Below are positions 1-7,729 of a stretch of DNA of 30,685 nucleotides, in pieces. Within the stretch, counting starts at the first letter, position 1. Each line of letters opens with the position of its first letter. The DNA comes from JASLBX01 sp036373915. Its GTDB lineage: Bacteria; Actinomycetota; Actinomycetes; Jiangellales; Jiangellaceae. The DNA is taken from contig DASUUU010000132.1 of the NCBI GenBank assembly GCA_036373915.1, positions 1 through 30,685 on the forward strand, read 5' to 3'. The notes beneath the pieces are model-generated. The model was not told where the DNA came from and did no database searches. It saw only the letters and a list, made by a program, of their open reading frames with translations. The translations under genes were made by a program, and so were the position numbers.

Positions 1-672
1 GTCGGCCTCGTCCGGCTCGTACCGCAAGATCTCGCCGCTGCCGAGGTAGATCAGCTGCAGCAGTTTGGGCACCTGGCCGTGCAGCCGCCACAGCACCAGC
101 GCGTAGAACCGCATCTGGAACATCGCCCGCTGCTCGAAGCCTTCGCGGGGTGCGTTGCCGGTCTTGTAGTCCACGACCCGGAGCGCACCTGTGCCCGGCG
201 CGCGATCGAGGCGATCGACGTACCCGCGCAAGCACAACCCGGAGTCCAGGGTCGTTTCGACGTACAGCTCACGTTCGGCCGGCTCGAGACGAGTCGGGTC
301 TTCGAGGGAGAAGTACCGCCGCACGAGCTCCTCGGCGCTGGCCAGCCAACCTCGCAGCGCCGTGCCGTCGGTGTCGTCGTCGAACAGCGTGGCGATCTCG
401 GGCTCGACCTCGAGCAATGCCTCCCACTGCGGGTAGAGCAGAGCCACCGCCTGCTCAGGCGTGCGCTCGGCCGGCGGCAGGTCGAACAGGCGCTCGAGCA
501 CCGCGTGCACGACAGTGCCGCGGGTGGCCTCGGGGCTCGGCCGCTCCGGGAGACGGTCGATCGTCCGGAACCGGTACAGGAGAGGACAGGTCATGAAGTC
601 TGACGCGCGCGACGGCGAGAGGGTCAGCCGGAATGCCGACTCCTCGACGGTGGTGGGCGCTGCAGTCCTCAT
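1..672 (-). CDS. RecB-family PD-(D/E)XK nuclease (C-terminus cut by window edge)
   Basis: The frame reads from ATG at 672 down to base 1 without a stop, giving 224 residues, so the protein is truncated by the window edge. Features of the PD-(D/E)XK_1 family are visible: an N-terminal Ser-Arg-x-x-Asp-Phe-x-x-Cys-Pro-x-x-Tyr segment (about residues 21-33), His56 in VVHAVLERLF, Asp153 in GYVDRLD, and Asp168-x-Lys170 in VVDYKTG. The family cleaves DNA ends using a divalent metal and resembles the nuclease domain of RecB and AddB. The gene lies next to trmI and the proteasome locus, as Rv2119 does in mycobacteria from memory. It diverges from the site-2 protease gene with 57 bases between starts. 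A minus-strand TAGAGT at 681-686 lies eight bases before the ATG, which suggests a leaderless mRNA. The cellular role is not established, and DNA repair is an inference. Confidence 0.85.
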   Translation of the reverse strand, partial: MRTAAPTTVEESAFRLTLSPSRASDFMTCPLLYRFRTIDRLPERPSPEATRGTVVHAVLERLFDLPPAERTPEQAVALLYPQWEALLEVEPEIATLFDDDTDGTALRGWLASAEELVRRYFSLEDPTRLEPAERELYVETTLDSGLCLRGYVDRLDRAPGTGALRVVDYKTGNAPREGFEQRAMFQMRFYALVLWRLHGQVPKLLQLIYLGSGEILRYEPDEAD

Positions 673-680
673 GGCAAGGG

Positions 681-686
681 ACTCTA
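681..686 (-). promoter_or_regulatory. -10 hexamer TAGAGT of the RecB-like nuclease gene (leaderless)
   Basis: TAGAGT on the minus strand ends eight bases before the ATG at 672, so transcription would begin at or next to the start codon. No Shine-Dalgarno sequence is seen. No clear -35 box is visible. Confidence 0.5.
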
Positions 687-717
687 GGGCACACCCCCGA
701 CAATCCCGGATGTGAAC

Positions 718-723
718 TAGCCT
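718..723 (+). promoter_or_regulatory. -10 hexamer TAGCCT of the site-2 protease gene (leaderless)
   Basis: TAGCCT ends six bases before the GTG at 730. The same spacing recurs at dop, pafA, the DUF3866 gene, the lipid kinase and helY in this window. It predicts a leaderless transcript and supports the GTG start. Confidence 0.5.
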
Positions 724-729
724 GATCGA

Positions 730-1848
730 GTGAGTAGCGGACGGTCGCGCCAGGTGATCCGGCAGTTGACCCTCGGCCGGGTGGCCGGCATCCCTATTCA
801 CGTCAGCCCGACCTGGTTCATCGTGGCCGCCGTCATCACCTTCGGCTTCGCGCCGAACGCCGAACGGGCTTTGCCCGGTCTCGGAGCGGGCATCTACGCG
901 GTGACCTTCGCCTTCGCGGTGTTCCTGTACGGATCGGTGCTGCTGCACGAGATCAGCCACGCCCTGACGGCGAGGGCGTTCGGCCTACCGGTCCGCGGCA
1001 TCTCATTGCATTTCCTGGGTGGGCATACCGAGATCGAGCGCGAATCCCCGACGCCGGGGCGTGACGTCCTCATCTCGGCCGCCGGACCCGCCGTGTCGCT
1101 GGCGGTCAGCGGTGTGGCCTTCATCGGATCGCTGCTGGTGGAGCAGCCGATCGCGGAGTACATCCTGTTCGGGCTGTGCTTCGCCAACCTGGTGGTAGGA
1201 ATCTTCAATCTGCTGCCCGCACTGCCGCTGGACGGCGGGCACATCCTACGAGCCGTCGTCTGGAAGGTGACCGGCGACGAGCACCGTGGCACCATCGTCG
1301 CCGCCCGCGCGGGTCAGGTACTGGCCGCCGCGGCGCTCGTGGCGCCGTTCATCCTCGCCGAGGGCCGTCCCAGCATGTTCCTGATCGTGTGGGCCGCCCT
1401 GATCGCGATGCTGCTGTGGTCGGGCGCAAGCCAGGCTCTGGTGGTCGGACGACTGCGCAGCCGCTTGCCGAAACTGGAGGCCCGCACGATGGCCCGGCGG
1501 GCCGCTCCGGTGGCGGCCGACACTCCACTGGCCGAGGCCATCCGGCAGGCGCGCGAAGCGGGCGTGCGCTCGCTCGTCGTGGTCGACTCGGCGAATCGGC
1601 CCACCGGCCTGGTCAGCGAGGCGGCCGTGATCGCCACTCCGGAGGATCGCCGGCCATGGATTCCGGTCCGGCAGGTGGCCCGGTCCATCCAGCCGGGGAT
1701 GATCCTGCCGAGCGATCTGGCGGGCGAGCGGCTGGTGGCGGCGATCAGGGCCACGCCCGCATCGGAGTATCTCGTCGTGGACGAACTCGGTGCGGTGTAC
1801 GGCGTGCTCGCTACGTCCGACATCGACAATGCCCTTAGCGCTTCCTAG
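730..1848 (+). CDS. Site-2 protease (M50) family zinc metalloprotease with C-terminal CBS domains
   Basis: This 372-residue polytopic membrane protein matches the M50 intramembrane protease family. The zinc motif HEISH is at residues 73-77, in the transmembrane stretch following VFLYGSVLL. The third ligand sits in LPLDGGH around Asp168. About six hydrophobic segments fill residues 20-235. A soluble C-terminal half (about 245-372) looks like a CBS pair, with TPLAEAIRQAREAGVRSLVV as the first repeat. Family members cut transmembrane substrates such as anti-sigma factors, and CBS domains commonly bind adenine nucleotides; the substrate here is unknown. Mycobacterial Rip3 has a comparable architecture. 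The GTG start is supported by TAGCCT six bases upstream. trmI follows after 39 bases but has its own promoter-like hexamer. Confidence 0.88.
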   Translation: MSSGRSRQVIRQLTLGRVAGIPIHVSPTWFIVAAVITFGFAPNAERALPGLGAGIYAVTFAFAVFLYGSVLLHEISHALTARAFGLPVRGISLHFLGGHTEIERESPTPGRDVLISAAGPAVSLAVSGVAFIGSLLVEQPIAEYILFGLCFANLVVGIFNLLPALPLDGGHILRAVVWKVTGDEHRGTIVAARAGQVLAAAALVAPFILAEGRPSMFLIVWAALIAMLLWSGASQALVVGRLRSRLPKLEARTMARRAAPVAADTPLAEAIRQAREAGVRSLVVVDSANRPTGLVSEAAVIATPEDRRPWIPVRQVARSIQPGMILPSDLAGERLVAAIRATPASEYLVVDELGAVYGVLATSDIDNALSAS

Positions 1849-1873
1849 TCGGGCGTTTCGCCGCGTTCGGCTC

Positions 1874-1879
1874 TACGCT
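1874..1879 (+). promoter_or_regulatory. -10 hexamer TACGCT of trmI (leaderless)
   Basis: TACGCT ends eight bases before the GTG at 1888, and no Shine-Dalgarno site precedes that GTG. This supports the upstream start, and so the repeat-rich N-terminus of TrmI, over the in-frame GTG codons inside the repeat at 1939 and 1993. Confidence 0.4.
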
Positions 1880-1887
1880 GGCGTGCC

Positions 1888-2856
1888 GTGACCACCGACC
1901 CCGCGAACTCCACTGGCAAGACGGACTCTACAGACCAGGTGGACTCCACCGGCTCGACGGACTCCACCGGCTCGACGGACTCCACAGACCAGGTGGACTC
2001 CACCGGCCCGAGGAAGGGCACCGGCCCGTTCCGCGCGGGCGACCAGGTCCAGCTGACCGACCCCAAGGGTCGCCACCACACCATCACCCTGCAGCCGGGC
2101 AAGGCGTTCCACACCCACAAGGGTTCGTTCCCGCACGACGCTCTGATCGGCCGGCCGGAAGGCACGGTGGTCACGTCCACCGGCGGGACGGCGTACCTCG
2201 CGCTCCGCCCGCTGCTGGCCGACTTCGTGTTGTCGATGCCACGAGGAGCGGCGGTCATCTACCCGAAGGACGCGGCGCAGATCGTCGCCATGGCCGACGT
2301 CTTCCCGGGGGCCCGGGTGGTGGAGGCCGGAGTCGGCTCCGGCGCGCTGACCATGTCGTTGCTGCGGGCTGTGGGCGAGCATGGCCTGGTGCACTCGTAC
2401 GAGCGGCGCGCCGAGTTCGCCGCCGTGGCGACCAAGAACGTCGAACAGTTCTTCGGCGGGGCGCATCCGGCGTGGCGGTTGACGGTCGGGGATCTCGCCG
2501 AGGAACTGGACGAGCGTGACGTCGACCGGGTCGTGCTGGACATGCTCGCGCCATGGGAGTGCATCGAAGCGGCAGGTGCGGCGCTGGTGCCGGGAGGTGT
2601 GCTCTGCTGCTACGTCGCGACCACCACGCAGCTGGCCCGGACGGTGGAGACGGTTCGCGAGCACGGCGGGTTCACCGAGCCGGTCTCGTGGGAGTCCATG
2701 GTCCGCACGTGGCACGTGGAGGGGCTTGCGGTACGGCCGGACCACCGGATGATCGGCCACACCGGCTTTCTGATGACGTCCCGCAGGCTGGCCCCGGGAG
2801 TGACGGCTCCGCCACGGCGGCGGCGCCCCGCGCCGGGCACTCAACAGCCGGTCTAG
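1888..2856 (+). CDS. trmI: tRNA (adenine-58-N1)-methyltransferase
   Basis: TrmI transfers a methyl group from S-adenosylmethionine to N1 of A58 in the T-loop of tRNA, usually as a homotetramer in the cytoplasm. The 322-residue product has the family's small N-terminal beta domain (about 45-115, with FHTHKGSFPHDALIG), then LPMRG-like LSMPRGAAVIYPKDAAQI. The SAM-binding motif VVEAGVGSGALT follows at residues 144-155, and DMLAPWE is typical of bacterial and archaeal TrmI. It is longer than the mycobacterial protein (about 280 residues) because of a Ser/Thr/Asp-rich N-terminal extension. Residues 7-42 of that extension are six 6-residue repeats encoded by an 18-bp tandem repeat. The GTG start is the first in frame and fits a leaderless promoter. 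Position between the S2P gene and mpa matches other actinomycetes. Confidence 0.92.
   Translation: MTTDPANSTGKTDSTDQVDSTGSTDSTGSTDSTDQVDSTGPRKGTGPFRAGDQVQLTDPKGRHHTITLQPGKAFHTHKGSFPHDALIGRPEGTVVTSTGGTAYLALRPLLADFVLSMPRGAAVIYPKDAAQIVAMADVFPGARVVEAGVGSGALTMSLLRAVGEHGLVHSYERRAEFAAVATKNVEQFFGGAHPAWRLTVGDLAEELDERDVDRVVLDMLAPWECIEAAGAALVPGGVLCCYVATTTQLARTVETVREHGGFTEPVSWESMVRTWHVEGLAVRPDHRMIGHTGFLMTSRRLAPGVTAPPRRRRPAPGTQQPV
1906..2013 (+). repeat. 18-bp tandem repeat, six units, inside the trmI 5' end
   Basis: Six consecutive 18-base units lie in frame with trmI and encode NSTGKT, DSTDQV, DSTGST, DSTGST, DSTDQV and DSTGPR. Units at 1942-1959 and 1960-1977 are identical. The segment starting acagaccaggtggactccac occurs at 1930 and again at 1984. 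The array lies before the conserved catalytic domain. Confidence 0.9.
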
Positions 2857-2919
2857 GCACGGCGTGACGCGCGCCACGCCAGGCGGGGACCAAGAAGCAG
2901 TGGCGCAGTCGGCTCCGGC

Positions 2920-2932
2920 AGGTAGGGTCATG
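2920..2932 (+). promoter_or_regulatory. Promoter-like segment of mpa (TAGGGT, shared with pup)
   Basis: The 13 bases aggtagggtcatg are identical to those at 6585-6597 before pup. TAGGGT (2923-2928) would serve as a -10 hexamer, giving a leader of about 40 bases. That leader carries the Shine-Dalgarno sequence ggaggtga just before the GTG at 2974. GTGGCG at 2900-2905 is a weak -35 candidate with a 17-base spacer. Confidence 0.5.
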
Positions 2933-2973
2933 GCGTGGAGGCCTTTGCAGGCAGCTATCGGAGGTGAGGGATC

Positions 2974-4740
2974 GTGTCGACTCACGACGGCGGCAGCGAG
3001 CGTTCCAAGCGTGCGCCGGGGCCCGAAGACCCTGACACGTCCGCGCAGGTGTCCTTCCTCGAGGAAGAGGTAGCTGCCCTGCGCCGCCGGCTGGCCGACA
3101 GCCCGCGCAGCACTCGTGTGCTGGAGGAGCGGCTTGCCGAAACGCAGGCGCAGCTCGCGACCGTGTCGGCCCAGAACGACAGGCTGGCGGCCACCCTCCG
3201 CGAGGCCCGCGACCAGATCGTGGCGCTCAAAGAAGAGATCGACCGACTGGCTCAGCCGCCAGCTGGTTTCGGCGTGTACCTGGCGACTTATGAGGACGGC
3301 ACGGTCGACGTGTTCACCGGTGGCCGCAAGCTGCGCGTCGCCGTCAGCCCCGAAGTCGAGCTCGAGTCCCTCCAGGTCGGCCAGGAAGTGATGCTCAACG
3401 AGGCCCTCAACGTCGTTCGAGCGATGGAGTTCGAACAGGTCGGCGAGGTCGTCATGCTCAAGGAGCTGATGGACGACGAGCGCGCGCTGGTGATCGGCCA
3501 CACCGACGAGGAGCGGGTCGTGCGGATCGCCGAACCGCTGCGCGGTTCTGTGATGCGGGCCGGCGATTCGCTGCTGCTCGAGCCACGCTCCGGCATCGTC
3601 TACGAGCGCATCCCGAAGATCGAGGTCGAAGAGCTGATCCTGGAAGAGGTCCCCGACATCGACTACTCGGACATCGGCGGGCTGGCCCGGCAGATCGACC
3701 AGATCCGCGATGCGATCGAGTTGCCGTACCTGCATGCCGACCTGTTCCGCGAACACCAGCTGCGCCCGCCGAAGGGTGTGCTGCTCTACGGCCCGCCCGG
3801 GTGTGGCAAGACCCTCATCGCCAAGGCCGTCGCCAACTCGCTGGCCAAGGAGGTCGCCCGGAAGACCGGCGGGGAGGAGAGCAAGTCCTACTTTCTCAAC
3901 ATCAAAGGTCCGGAGCTGCTGAACAAGTACGTCGGCGAAACCGAGCGGCACATCAGACTGGTGTTCCAGCGCGCGCGAGAGAAGGCCAGCGAGGGCACGC
4001 CGGTCATCGTCTTCTTCGACGAGATGGACTCACTGTTCCGCACCCGCGGGTCGGGTGTGTCGTCCGACGTCGAGAACACCATCGTCCCGCAGTTGTTGTC
4101 CGAGATCGACGGTGTCGAGTCGCTCGAGAACGTCATCGTGATCGGCGCGTCCAACCGCGAGGACATGATCGACCCCGCCATCCTGCGGCCGGGGCGCCTC
4201 GACGTCAAGATCAAGATTGAGCGGCCGGACGCCGAGTCGGCGCGTGACATCTTCTCCAAGTACCTCACTCCAGACCTGCCGCTGCACCCGGAGGACCTTG
4301 CCGAGCACGGCGGCGACCGCGAGCGCACGGTGGCGGAGATGATCCAGCGAGCGGTCGAGCGGATGTACGCCGAGACGGAGGAGAACAGGTTCCTCGAGGT
4401 CACGTACGCCAACGGCGACAAGGAGGTCCTGTACTTCCGCGACTTCAACTCCGGCGCGATGATCCAGAACATCGTCGACCGGGCGAAGAAGATGGCGATC
4501 AAGGACTTCCTCGAGACGGGCGCCAAGGGCCTGCGGGTCCAGCACCTGCTGACCGCGTGCCTTGACGAGTTCAAGGAGAACGAGGACCTGCCCAACACGA
4601 CGAACCCGGACGACTGGGCCCGGATTTCCGGAAAGAAGGGCGAGCGCATCGTGTTCATCCGCACGCTCATCTCCGGCAAGACCGGTTCGGAGGCCGGCCG
4701 CTCGATCGACACGGTGGCCAACACCGGCCAGTACCTGTGA
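2974..4740 (+). CDS. mpa: Proteasome-associated AAA ATPase Mpa/ARC
   Basis: Mpa (ARC) is the hexameric unfoldase that binds pupylated proteins and feeds them into the 20S proteasome. The 588-residue sequence shows an N-terminal coiled coil (about 26-92, starting VSFLEEEVAALRRRL) that binds Pup. OB-fold interdomains (about 95-230) follow, then one AAA module. Walker A GPPGCGKT is at 273-280 and Walker B FFDEMD at about 347-352, followed by SRH-type residues in RPGRLDVKIK. The C-terminus ends Gly-Gln-Tyr-Leu, the motif that docks into the PrcA ring. The GTG start follows a strong ggaggtga at about 2960-2967. Length is close to the mycobacterial protein (about 609). It is followed at once by a palindromic repeat and then dop. 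The symbol arc is used in other actinomycetes. Confidence 0.97.
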   Translation: MSTHDGGSERSKRAPGPEDPDTSAQVSFLEEEVAALRRRLADSPRSTRVLEERLAETQAQLATVSAQNDRLAATLREARDQIVALKEEIDRLAQPPAGFGVYLATYEDGTVDVFTGGRKLRVAVSPEVELESLQVGQEVMLNEALNVVRAMEFEQVGEVVMLKELMDDERALVIGHTDEERVVRIAEPLRGSVMRAGDSLLLEPRSGIVYERIPKIEVEELILEEVPDIDYSDIGGLARQIDQIRDAIELPYLHADLFREHQLRPPKGVLLYGPPGCGKTLIAKAVANSLAKEVARKTGGEESKSYFLNIKGPELLNKYVGETERHIRLVFQRAREKASEGTPVIVFFDEMDSLFRTRGSGVSSDVENTIVPQLLSEIDGVESLENVIVIGASNREDMIDPAILRPGRLDVKIKIERPDAESARDIFSKYLTPDLPLHPEDLAEHGGDRERTVAEMIQRAVERMYAETEENRFLEVTYANGDKEVLYFRDFNSGAMIQNIVDRAKKMAIKDFLETGAKGLRVQHLLTACLDEFKENEDLPNTTNPDDWARISGKKGERIVFIRTLISGKTGSEAGRSIDTVANTGQYL

Positions 4741-4751
4741 GCAGCCGATCG

Positions 4752-4810
4752 ATCACGTTCAGCATGCCGAGGGGTGCCGTACCAGGCCTGTGCGGGTGGT
4801 ACGGCACCGG
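4752..4810 (+). repeat. Dispersed palindromic repeat, copy 1 (after mpa)
   Basis: This begins 12 bases after the mpa stop. It carries gatcacgttcagcatg at 4752-4767 and a core hairpin with 12-base arms (ggtgccgtacca and tggtacggcacc). By eye, 51 of 59 bases match copy 2 at 15900-15958. A matching right-hand terminal arm (tgaacgtgatc) is not found, so this copy looks truncated. It may act as an mpa terminator, but there is no T-tract. Confidence 0.8.
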
Positions 4811-4900
4811 CACGCCTGGTGGGGTGTCCGCCTCGGCGGGCCTTGCAGCCGACGAGTCCGCTCGCGCGGGTCGTCTTCTCGTCGGGGGCCCCTCTCCACG

Positions 4901-4906
4901 TAGTCT
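4901..4906 (+). promoter_or_regulatory. -10 hexamer TAGTCT of dop (leaderless)
   Basis: TAGTCT ends six bases before the ATG at 4913, and there is no Shine-Dalgarno site. dop therefore seems to have its own leaderless promoter and is not purely read through from mpa. Confidence 0.5.
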
Positions 4907-4912
4907 CGATAC

Positions 4913-6424
4913 ATGAGCGCTCGCCGGATCGTCGGGATCGAGACCGAGTACGGCATCGCCGTGCCCGGCAACCCTGCTGCCAACTCGATGCTGACTTCGT
5001 CGCAGGTCGTGAATGCGTACGCCTCGGCGACGGCCAGGGCCCGCCGGGCGAGGTGGGACTTTGAGGAGGAGAGCCCGCTGCGCGACGCCCGCGGGTTCGA
5101 ACTGTCCCGGGACGCCGCGGACCCCAGCCAGCTCACCGACGAAGAGATCGGGCTGGCCAACGTCATTCTCACCAACGGGGCCCGCCTGTACGTCGACCAC
5201 GCGCATCCTGAGTATTCGTCGCCGGAAGTGACGAACCCCCGCGATGCAGTCATCTGGGACAAAGCAGGCGAACGAGTCATGGCCGAAGCCGCGCGGCTGG
5301 CCGGCCTGGCTCCCGGTACGGCGCCCATCCAGCTCTACAAGAACAACGTCGACAACAAAGGCGCCTCCTACGGCTGCCACGAGAACTACCTGATGAACAG
5401 GTCCACTCCGTTCGCGGAGATCGTCCGGCACCTGATCCCGTTCTTCGTCTCGCGCCAGGTCGTCAGCGGCGCCGGGCGGGTCGGAATCGGTCAGGACGGC
5501 AGCAAGGACGGATTCCAGCTCTCGCAGCGGGCCGACTACTTCGAGGTCGAAGTGGGCCTCGAGACCACCCTGAAGCGCCCGATCATCAACACGCGGGACG
5601 AGCCGCACGCCGATCCCGAGCGCTACCGGCGGCTGCACGTGATCATCGGAGATGCGAACCTCTCTGAGCTCTCGACGTACCTCAAGCTCGGCACCACCTC
5701 GCTCGTGATCTCAATGATCGAGGACGGCTTCCTCGGCGTCGACCTGTCCGTCGAGCGGCCGGTGAGCGCGCTGCACGAGGTATCGCACGACCCGTCGCTG
5801 TCGTACTTGATCACGTTGAAGGACGGCCGCAAGCTCACCGCCGTCCAGTTGCAGATGGAGTACGCCGAGCAGGCGCGCAAGTTCGTCCAGGACCGGTACG
5901 GGCAGGACGTCGATCCGGTCACGGCCGACGTGCTCGACCGCTGGGAGGCGGTACTGGCAGCGCTCGAACGCGATCCGATGGAGCTGGCCGGCCAACTAGA
6001 CTGGGTCGCCAAGCTGGCCCTGCTCGAGTCGTACCGCGACCGCGACGGTTACGACTGGTCCCATCCCAAGCTGCACCTCGTCGACCTGCAGTACTCGGAC
6101 GTGCGTCCCAACAAAGGGCTGTACCACCGGTTGGTGTCGATGGGCCGGATCGAACGCCTGGTCGACGAAGCCGAGGTCGTGCGAGCCATCCAGGAGCCGC
6201 CCGAAGACACCAGGGCGTACTTCCGCGGCAGGTGCCTGGCTCAGTACGCCAGGCACGTCGCCGCAGCGTCCTGGGATTCGGTCATCTTCGATCTGCCGGG
6301 ACGCGACGCCCTGCAGCGGGTGCCCACCCTCGAGCCGCTGCGTGGGACGAAGACCCATGTCGGCCTGCTGCTGGATCGCTGCCGGACCGCGGAGGAACTG
6401 CTGCACGAGCTCTCCGGCAGCTAG
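4913..6424 (+). CDS. dop: Depupylase / Pup deamidase Dop
   Basis: Dop hydrolyses the isopeptide bond between Pup and substrate lysines, and in species with Pup ending in Gln also deamidates Pup. The 503-residue protein is a carboxylate-amine/glutamine-synthetase-like fold member. GIETEYG near residues 8-14 provides metal and ATP-binding glutamates. LYVDHAHPEYSSPE places the nucleophilic aspartate at residue 95. The segment between about residues 40 and 80 (ASATARARRARWDFEEESP) is the Dop-specific loop absent from PafA, which distinguishes the two paralogues. ASYGCHENYL and TRDEPHADPERYRRLH are family hallmarks. Because Pup here already ends in Glu, deamidation should be unnecessary, and Dop would act mainly as a depupylase (inference). 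Length is normal for the family. Confidence 0.96.
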   Translation: MSARRIVGIETEYGIAVPGNPAANSMLTSSQVVNAYASATARARRARWDFEEESPLRDARGFELSRDAADPSQLTDEEIGLANVILTNGARLYVDHAHPEYSSPEVTNPRDAVIWDKAGERVMAEAARLAGLAPGTAPIQLYKNNVDNKGASYGCHENYLMNRSTPFAEIVRHLIPFFVSRQVVSGAGRVGIGQDGSKDGFQLSQRADYFEVEVGLETTLKRPIINTRDEPHADPERYRRLHVIIGDANLSELSTYLKLGTTSLVISMIEDGFLGVDLSVERPVSALHEVSHDPSLSYLITLKDGRKLTAVQLQMEYAEQARKFVQDRYGQDVDPVTADVLDRWEAVLAALERDPMELAGQLDWVAKLALLESYRDRDGYDWSHPKLHLVDLQYSDVRPNKGLYHRLVSMGRIERLVDEAEVVRAIQEPPEDTRAYFRGRCLAQYARHVAAASWDSVIFDLPGRDALQRVPTLEPLRGTKTHVGLLLDRCRTAEELLHELSGS

Positions 6425-6584
6425 ACCGGGTCGACATTGGCCAACCGGGACGATCGGTGTCGCAGACGCGTGTTCGGAAGGGCACCCTACGAGGCGCTGG
6501 CGGTGATCGGCCGGCGGATCGGGTGATTCGCTCAGGGCGGACGGTTCCGGGCGCGTAACGATCCCGCGAAACGTCGGTCGGGAT
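6425..6584. other. Intergenic region between dop and pup, no gene seen
   Basis: Between the dop stop and the pup promoter-like segment I see no open frame with coding character, no long palindrome and no copy of the dispersed repeat. In mycobacteria dop and pup are almost adjacent, so this spacer suggests that pup has its own promoter here. Confidence 0.5.
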
Positions 6585-6597
6585 AGGTAGGGTCATG
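6585..6597 (+). promoter_or_regulatory. Promoter-like segment of pup-prcB-prcA (TAGGGT, shared with mpa)
   Basis: aggtagggtcatg is identical to the segment before mpa at 2920-2932. TAGGGT at 6588-6593 as a -10 would give a leader of about 30 bases containing cggaggtga before the pup ATG. It would drive the pup-prcB-prcA operon. No convincing -35 box is visible. Confidence 0.5.
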
Positions 6598-6630
6598 CCA
6601 TGAGACCGCGCGAGTTCTCGGAGGTGAACC

Positions 6631-6846
6631 ATGGCGCGTGATACGAGTGGCGGGCAGCAGCGCAAGCAGCCGCGCCGGAGTGATGATGCCGAAACCAACG
6701 AGTCGGCGGAGGTCTCCGAGGAGCTCAAGGAGCGGCAGGACAAGCTGGCCGAGGACGTCGACTCGGTGCTGGACGAGATCGACGAAGTGCTCGAAGAGAA
6801 CGCGGAGGACTTCGTCCGCGGATTCGTTCAGAAGGGCGGAGAATAG
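6631..6846 (+). CDS. pup: Prokaryotic ubiquitin-like protein Pup
   Basis: Pup is the small, largely disordered protein tag joined through its C-terminal glutamate to substrate lysines by PafA, marking them for the Mpa-proteasome. The 71 residues show the typical charged N-terminus, the conserved central helix-forming region SEELKERQDKLAEDVDSVLD (about 29-48) that pairs with the Mpa coiled coil, and the ending Phe-Val-Gln-Lys-Gly-Gly-Glu (Lys68, Glu71). Most actinomycetes encode a terminal Gln that Dop must deamidate. Here the codon is GAA (Glu) directly before TAG, so the product is ready for ligation. The ATG follows ggaggtga with good spacing. prcB begins at the very next base after the pup stop, so the two are in one operon. 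Confidence 0.97.
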   Translation: MARDTSGGQQRKQPRRSDDAETNESAEVSEELKERQDKLAEDVDSVLDEIDEVLEENAEDFVRGFVQKGGE

Positions 6847-7686
6847 GTGGATCTTTCGACATCGACCGGGCTGCCTGCTGCGTTCATGCGGCCGGGAACA
6901 TCGTCTTTCACCGACTTTCTGGCCAGCTACGCGCCGGAGTTGCTGCCCGGTCGGCGCACCCCACCGAGCAACGTGGTGGGCACCGAGATTCCGCACGGCA
7001 CGACGATCGTTGCGGTGACCTACCCGGGTGGTGTGGTCATGGCCGGCGACCGGCGTGCCACCATGGGCAACATCATCGCCCAGCGCGACATCGAGAAGGT
7101 GTTCCAGGCCGACGAGTACTCGGTGGTCGGCATCGCCGGCACTGCCGGGCTGGCCGTCGAAGTTGTCCGGCTGTTCCAGCTCGAGCTCGAGCATTATGAG
7201 AAGGTCGAAGGCACGGTCCTGTCCCTCGAGGGCAAGGCCAACCGGCTCTCGCACATGATCCGGGGAAACCTCGCCCTCGCGATGCAGGGCCTCGCGGCGG
7301 TGCCGCTGTTCGCCGGTTACGACCACGCCGAGCAGGACGGGCGCATCTTCTCGTACGACATCACCGGCGGTCGCTACGAGGAGCACTCGTTCTACGCGGT
7401 CGGCTCGGGGTCGCTGTTCGCGCGCGGTGCTCAGAAGAAGCTGTACCGGCCCGACCTCACGGCCGACGAGGCCGTCGTGGTGTGCATGCAGGCCCTTTAC
7501 GATGCCGCCGACGACGACTCCGCGACCGGCGGTCCGGATCTGCAGCGCAGGATCTATCCGGTCGTGGCCGTGGTGGACGGCGACGGATACCGTCGACTCG
7601 AGAACGACGCCGTAGGCCAGGTCGTCGAGCGCGTGGTCACGGGTCGCGACGAGCGTCCCGACGGACCCAACGCCCCCCTTGAGTAA
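6847..7686 (+). CDS. prcB: 20S proteasome beta subunit (N-terminal Thr protease)
   Basis: This is the proteolytic subunit of the proteasome core. The 279-residue precursor has a 51-residue propeptide ending His-Gly, cleaved before Thr52 in HGTTIVAV to expose the nucleophile. In mature numbering Asp17 (Asp68, AGDRRATMG) and Lys33 (Lys84, DIEKVF) of the catalytic site are both present. GSGSLFARG is also conserved. The GTG start abuts the pup stop, and aagggcggag at about 6832-6841 serves as ribosome-binding site. Length and propeptide size match mycobacterial PrcB. It is followed after 43 bases by prcA, its partner in the alpha7-beta7-beta7-alpha7 barrel. Confidence 0.97.
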   Translation: MDLSTSTGLPAAFMRPGTSSFTDFLASYAPELLPGRRTPPSNVVGTEIPHGTTIVAVTYPGGVVMAGDRRATMGNIIAQRDIEKVFQADEYSVVGIAGTAGLAVEVVRLFQLELEHYEKVEGTVLSLEGKANRLSHMIRGNLALAMQGLAAVPLFAGYDHAEQDGRIFSYDITGGRYEEHSFYAVGSGSLFARGAQKKLYRPDLTADEAVVVCMQALYDAADDDSATGGPDLQRRIYPVVAVVDGDGYRRLENDAVGQVVERVVTGRDERPDGPNAPLE

Positions 7687-7729
7687 TCAACTCACGCAGC
7701 CGCCACTAACCGAAGGGACTTGAGCGTCC

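Noticed and set aside
1873..3951. A 692-codon open frame on the minus strand
   Set aside because: It is antisense to trmI and the first half of mpa, has no recognisable domain and reflects high-GC codon bias. The plus-strand genes have clear family motifs.
3888..4724. A 278-codon minus-strand open frame
   Set aside because: It is antisense to the mpa AAA module. Its composition is Ser/Arg-rich with no motif, as expected of a shadow frame.
4667..5638. A 323-codon minus-strand open frame across the mpa-dop gap
   Set aside because: It covers the palindromic repeat and part of dop, and carries no domain. dop on the plus strand is certain.
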